A stretch of 64,000 bases of DNA, from assembly GCA_032229975.1 (NCBI GenBank), contig JAVXVG010000054.1:1-64000 (forward strand), read 5' to 3'. Below the pieces are notes generated by a model that worked only from the letters and a program-made list of their open reading frames with translations, searched no databases and had not been told where the DNA came from. A program made the translations under genes and the position numbers. Positions 58,878-64,000 of this stretch are shown piece after piece; the stretch's first letter is position 1; every line of letters starts with the position of its first letter. The DNA is from JAIVGV01 sp032229975. Lineage in GTDB: Bacteria; Acidobacteriota; Blastocatellia; Pyrinomonadales; Pyrinomonadaceae.

Positions 58878-61574
58878 TTACGCGCGCTCGTCCCAGTTGT
58901 CTTGCGCGAGGCGTTGAAAGAGGTGCGCGACGAGGGCCGTCCAGCCTGTCTGGTGCGACGCGCCGACGCCGCGCCCCGTCTCGCCGTGAAAGTATTCGTG
59001 GAAGAGCGTGAGCGCGCGCCAGTGCTCGTCGTCGGCGAAGCGCGCGTCGTCGCCCTGCCACGGCGCGCGCCCCGACTCGTCGGCGACGAAGATCGACGTG
59101 AGTCGTCGAGCGAGTTCGCGCGCGACTTCGGCGAGCGTCATCAAGTTGCCTGAGCCGGTCGGGCATTCGACGCGGAACGTGTCGCCGTAGAAGCGGTGGT
59201 ATCGCTCCAGTGCTTCGATCAGAAGGAAGTTGACGGGGAACCAGACTGGCCCTCGCCAGTTTGAGTTGCCGCCGAAGAGGCCCGTCATCGATTCGCCCGG
59301 CTCGTAATCGACGCGATAGTCGCGCCCGCCGAGATTGATCGTGTAGGGTGCATCGGCGTGCGCGCGCGAGAGCGAGCGTATGCCGTGGGGAGAAAGGAAC
59401 TCTCGCTCGTCGAGCATGTAGGCGAGAACTTTTTCGAGTCGCTCGCGCGAAGGGATGGCGAGCAGACGCAAGGAATGCGTCTGTCCGGCCTCGCGCGTCT
59501 CGACGTAGGAGATGTGGCGCGCGAGGTCTTGTCGATTCGAGAGAAACCAGTTCATGCGCTTCGAGAATCCTTTGAGGCGCGCGAGCACTTCTTCATCTAA
59601 ATTGACGACGGCGATAAGCGGGATGAGACCGACGAGCGAGCGCACGCGCAAGGGAACTACTTGCCCTTCAACTTTGATCTCGTCGTAGTAGAAACCGTCC
59701 TCTTCGTCCCACAGGCCCTGTCCGCCGATGGCATTGATGGCATCGACGATGCCGACGAAGTGCTCGAAGAACTTTGAAGCGATGTCCTCATACTCCGGCT
59801 CTTCCGCAGCGAGTTCCAGAGCGATGCGCAACATCGTCGCGCAGTAGAAGGCCATCCAAGCGGTTCCGTCCGCCTGCTCTAATGTCCCGCCCGCAGGCAA
59901 CGGCTGCGAGCGGTCGAAGACGCCGATGTTGTCTAACCCGAGAAAGCCGCCCGCGAAAAGATTCCGGCCCTCAACGTCCTTGCGATTCACCCACCACGTA
60001 AAGTTGATGAGCAACTTCTGAAAGACTCGCTCCAGAAAGAAGCGATCTTTTTTGCCGCCCACGCCCGCCGCCATCTTATAGACCTGCCAGCAAGCCCACG
60101 CGTGCACGGGCGGGTTCGCATCCGAGAACGCGAACTCGTAAGCGGGCAACTGCCCGTTCGGATGCATGTACCACTCGCGCAAAAAAAGCACGAGCTGATC
60201 TTTCGCGAAGTCAGGATCAATAGACGCGAAAGGGATCATGTGGAACGACAAGTCCCACGCTGCATACCACGGGTACTCCCACTTGTCGGGCATCGAGACC
60301 ACGTCGCGATTGTAGAGATTCGTCCACTCGTGGTTGCGCCCCTCAAGTCTCTGCTTCGGCGGCGCGGGCTGATTCGGATCGCCTTCGAGCCACGCGCCAA
60401 CGTCGTAGTGATAAAACTGCTTCGACCACAACAGGCCCGCGTAAGCCTGTCGCACGACGCGCCGCTCTTCGTCTGAGAGATTCGACGGAATGACCGATGC
60501 GTAAAACTCTTCCGTCTCCGCGATGCGCTTCGCGAAGACCTGATCGAAGCCTTCGCCGAAGACTCTGTTGGGCGACTCCTGCTCGTGGAAGAGTCGCAGA
60601 CGGATCGAGACTTCGCCGCGCGCCGGAACTTCGAGTTGGTAATACGCCGCCGCCTTCGTTCCCGTGCGCTCAGGGTTGATGGCCTCGCGGCGGCCTTTGA
60701 TGACGTACTCGTGGAAAGCGTCTTTAACGAACGGCGAAAGATTCTTCGCGCCAAACAGTCGCGCGGCATTCGTCTCGTTCTCCGTGAAGAGCCATTCGCG
60801 CTCGCCGGTCGCTTCGGTTGCCTCAGACGCGAAGTGAAAGACGCCGAGCGAGTCGTGCTCGGCAGAGATGTGGGTCTCATCTGTGGTCGCGCTCAACATC
60901 GGCTTCTTCCAGTAGCCTTCGCCCGTGCGCCCCCAAGCCCACGTGTTGCGAAACCAGAGCGTCGGCAAAACGTGAATCGTCGCAGCTTCATTCGCGCGGT
61001 TCGCGATAGTGATGCGGATCAAAACGTCGTTCGGCGAAGCCTTCGCATACTCCGCCATCACGTCGAAGTATCGTCCGTCATCGAAGACGCCCGTGTCCGC
61101 GATCTCGAACTCGCTGTGACCGCGACCGCGCGTGCGATTCTCTTCGATCAGTTGTTGATATGGGAACTCTGCTTGGGGATACTTGTAGAGAGCCTTGCAG
61201 TAGGAGTGCGACGGCGCGGCGTCGAGGTAGAAGTACGACTCCTTCACGTCCTCGCCGTGATTGCCTTCGGAGTTGGTGAGACCGTAGAGACGTTCTTTAA
61301 GAATCGGATCGCGTCCGTTCCACAACGCGAGCGCGAAGCAGAGGCGGCCCTCCCGATCCGTGAGCCCCAACAGCCCATCCTCGCCCCAACGATAGGCGCG
61401 CGAGCGAGCGTGATCGTGCGGCAGATAGTCCCAGCACGAGCCGCCCTGCGAATAGTCCTCACGCACAGTGCCCCACTGCCGCTCGGAGAGATACGTCCCC
61501 CAACGCTTCCAATTCCGCTCGCGCCGCGCATCCTCCGCGAGTCGTGTGCGCTCCGCGCCTTCAGTTTTCGGCAT
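58878..61574 (-). CDS. MGH1/GH63-like glycoside hydrolase
   Basis: An 898-aa protein without a signal peptide. Landmarks fitting GH63 and MGH1-like glucosidases include RQWGTVREDYSQGGSCWDYL, SRAYRWGEDGLLGLTDREGR, LWNGRDPILKERLYGLTNSE, and in the (alpha/alpha)6 part KWEYPWYAAWDLSFHMIPFA, NLFAGGFLGLDNIGVFDRSQ, LWDEEDGFYYDEIKV and NSNWRGPVWFPVNFLLIEAL with candidate catalytic acids. Acts on an alpha-linked glucoside; mannosyl- or glucosylglycerate are possible substrates but nothing nearby decides. Divided from thiC by a repeat. Confidence 0.88.
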   Translation of the reverse strand: MPKTEGAERTRLAEDARRERNWKRWGTYLSERQWGTVREDYSQGGSCWDYLPHDHARSRAYRWGEDGLLGLTDREGRLCFALALWNGRDPILKERLYGLTNSEGNHGEDVKESYFYLDAAPSHSYCKALYKYPQAEFPYQQLIEENRTRGRGHSEFEIADTGVFDDGRYFDVMAEYAKASPNDVLIRITIANRANEAATIHVLPTLWFRNTWAWGRTGEGYWKKPMLSATTDETHISAEHDSLGVFHFASEATEATGEREWLFTENETNAARLFGAKNLSPFVKDAFHEYVIKGRREAINPERTGTKAAAYYQLEVPARGEVSIRLRLFHEQESPNRVFGEGFDQVFAKRIAETEEFYASVIPSNLSDEERRVVRQAYAGLLWSKQFYHYDVGAWLEGDPNQPAPPKQRLEGRNHEWTNLYNRDVVSMPDKWEYPWYAAWDLSFHMIPFASIDPDFAKDQLVLFLREWYMHPNGQLPAYEFAFSDANPPVHAWACWQVYKMAAGVGGKKDRFFLERVFQKLLINFTWWVNRKDVEGRNLFAGGFLGLDNIGVFDRSQPLPAGGTLEQADGTAWMAFYCATMLRIALELAAEEPEYEDIASKFFEHFVGIVDAINAIGGQGLWDEEDGFYYDEIKVEGQVVPLRVRSLVGLIPLIAVVNLDEEVLARLKGFSKRMNWFLSNRQDLARHISYVETREAGQTHSLRLLAIPSRERLEKVLAYMLDEREFLSPHGIRSLSRAHADAPYTINLGGRDYRVDYEPGESMTGLFGGNSNWRGPVWFPVNFLLIEALERYHRFYGDTFRVECPTGSGNLMTLAEVARELARRLTSIFVADESGRAPWQGDDARFADDEHWRALTLFHEYFHGETGRGVGASHQTGWTALVAHLFQRLAQDNWDERA

Positions 61575-61639
61575 AACGAAGTTGTTACACTGACTCGCGA
61601 CAGCTTTGCAAGCGACGAGCGCAACGCAACAAAAGAAGT

Positions 61640-61694
61640 CTCACGCAAAGGCGCATAGACGCAAAGAACATTTCTCTTTGCGTCTTTGCGTGAG
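61640..61694. repeat. Intergenic inverted repeat of CTTTGCGT words
   Basis: CTCACGCAAAG (61640-61650) pairs with CTTTGCGTGAG (61684-61694), and the inner AGACGCAAAGA (61657-61667) with TCTTTGCGTCT (61675-61685), sharing a few bases. It lies between thiC and the GH63-like gene (both minus) and carries the same words as the repeat at 56270-56314. Confidence 0.85.
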
Positions 61695-61706
61695 CTAATC
61701 TTTGCC

Positions 61707-63647
<1,941 letters not shown>

Positions 63648-63686
63648 CTCACACGACCTTTCAAGCCGCCACGCGAGCGCGGCGCG

Positions 63687-63733
63687 AAAAGAGAGAGACC
63701 GGCCCGCTTGAAAGAAAAACGGGCCGGTCTCTC
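63687..63733 (-). terminator. Expression-platform terminator of the thiC riboswitch
   Basis: On the minus strand GAGAGACCGGCCCG (63733-63720) pairs perfectly with CGGGCCGGTCTCTC (63706-63693) over a 13-nt loop, followed by TCTTTT. It lies between the riboswitch aptamer and the thiC start, so TPP binding most likely promotes premature termination. Confidence 0.9.
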
Positions 63734-63741
63734 CGTCTGCT

Positions 63742-63834
63742 TCTCCCTTCGGCGGTACTAACCGCATCAGGTTCAAAGGGTCTCACCTGTTGGTGACTCT
63801 CAGCCTTCGACCGCATGACCGGAGGCTCCCCTGA
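63742..63834 (-). ncRNA. TPP riboswitch (THI element)
   Basis: The minus strand reads CAGGGGAGCC, then GGCTGAGAG, ACCCTTTGAACCTGATGCGG, TTAGTACCGCCGAAGGGA: all the conserved segments of the thiamine pyrophosphate aptamer in the right order, ending about 95 nt before the thiC ATG. Together with the following terminator it gives feedback control by TPP. Confidence 0.96.
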
Positions 63835-63875
63835 AATAAATCTCAAGCGAATTGTCGGACGCGCCGCGCGCCGAG

Positions 63876-64000
63876 TCAACCGCCGATGAAGCTCATCGTG
63901 CGCGCGGGCTGGCGAAAGTCCGGATCGTTGATGAAGTGGCGCGGCTCTTTCTTGAGGACGACGCTGCGGATGTAGTCTGCGACTTCGTCGGTCTTATTTG
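63876..64000 (-). CDS. C-terminal end of an unidentified gene (runs off window)
   Basis: The minus strand has an open frame entering from the right edge and ending at TGA 63876-63878. Its 41 visible residues include KTDEVADYIRSVVLKKEPRH and FINDPDFRQPARTMSFIGG at the C-terminus. Codon use fits the host. It is too short to assign a family. It ends about 42 nt before the TPP aptamer, so it belongs to a separate upstream unit. Confidence 0.7.
   Translation of the reverse strand, partial: NKTDEVADYIRSVVLKKEPRHFINDPDFRQPARTMSFIGG

Noticed and set aside
58245..59153. Plus-strand frame of 302 codons spanning the channel and GH63-like genes
   Set aside because: Spans two conserved minus-strand genes and has shadow-like Arg/Glu-rich composition.

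Overview
The window looks like a chromosomal segment of an Acidobacteriota bacterium, probably class Blastocatellia. This is inferred from gene content (a DUF1800/DUF1501 pair, a secreted CHAT-TPR protein, a Bacillus-like fadN-fadA-fadE block, an MGH1-like glycoside hydrolase, many secreted TPR/PDZ proteins) and from the strongly GCG-rich codon use of the genes right of 12.8 kb. No rRNA or tRNA gene is present, so the assignment is moderate. Two compositional halves are obvious: an AT-richer accessory region at 1-12.7 kb and a GC-rich host region from 12.8 kb to the end.

Accessory region. At the left edge lie tnsA and the 5' part of a tnsB-like transposase gene, both reading leftwards out of the window, so a Tn7-like element extends to the left. 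Then come a TM2 protein with a small partner, an XRE regulator with a perfect 22-bp palindrome in front, and a cyanophycin-synthetase-like ATP-grasp ligase. From 11.1 to 4.5 kb, all on the minus strand, is a tightly packed cassette: dUTPase, phosphoribosyltransferase-like protein, ORC/AAA-like ATPase, an unrecognised protein, an N6-adenine DNA methyltransferase and, 75 nt further on, a TIR-like (CAP12-type) protein with a winged-helix tail. Four of these genes are translationally coupled. It has the look of an anti-phage conflict system and is the best candidate for something undescribed. A zinc-ribbon protein lies upstream, and three 21-22-bp direct repeats at 12.6 kb look like an orphan transposon end.

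Host region, 12.7-33 kb. A fatty-acid beta-oxidation operon (fadN, ybaK-like, fadA, fadE) follows a promoter whose spacer is filled by a FadR-type palindrome. Next are an MBL hydrolase, a small minus-strand operon (DUF2127, methyltransferase), secreted PDZ, LCCL and TPR proteins, DUF2062, an RsbV/RsbW pair, a DnaJ-like protein, then aroA-aroK-rtcB and a beta-carbonic anhydrase.

Host region, 33-41.8 kb. A complete histidine biosynthesis operon on the minus strand (hisZ-G-D-C-B-H-F-IE-N-A) is preceded by a near-consensus promoter, a 38-codon leader peptide rich in His codons and a terminator hairpin with a matching antiterminator segment: a classical attenuator, with the leader gene too short and easily missed.

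Host region, 42-64 kb. A membrane-anchored protein with a weakly sigma-like N-terminus converges on a CHAT-TPR protein; then DUF1800, DUF1501 and a beta-propeller protein, a TPR protein, NurA with a small partner, a potassium-channel-like protein, a GH63-like hydrolase, and thiC under a TPP riboswitch with a terminator. The window ends inside a gene of unknown function.

Across the host region most operons are separated by different but architecturally similar inverted repeats built from short tandem words, such as GAACGATGAA or CTTTGCGTCT.
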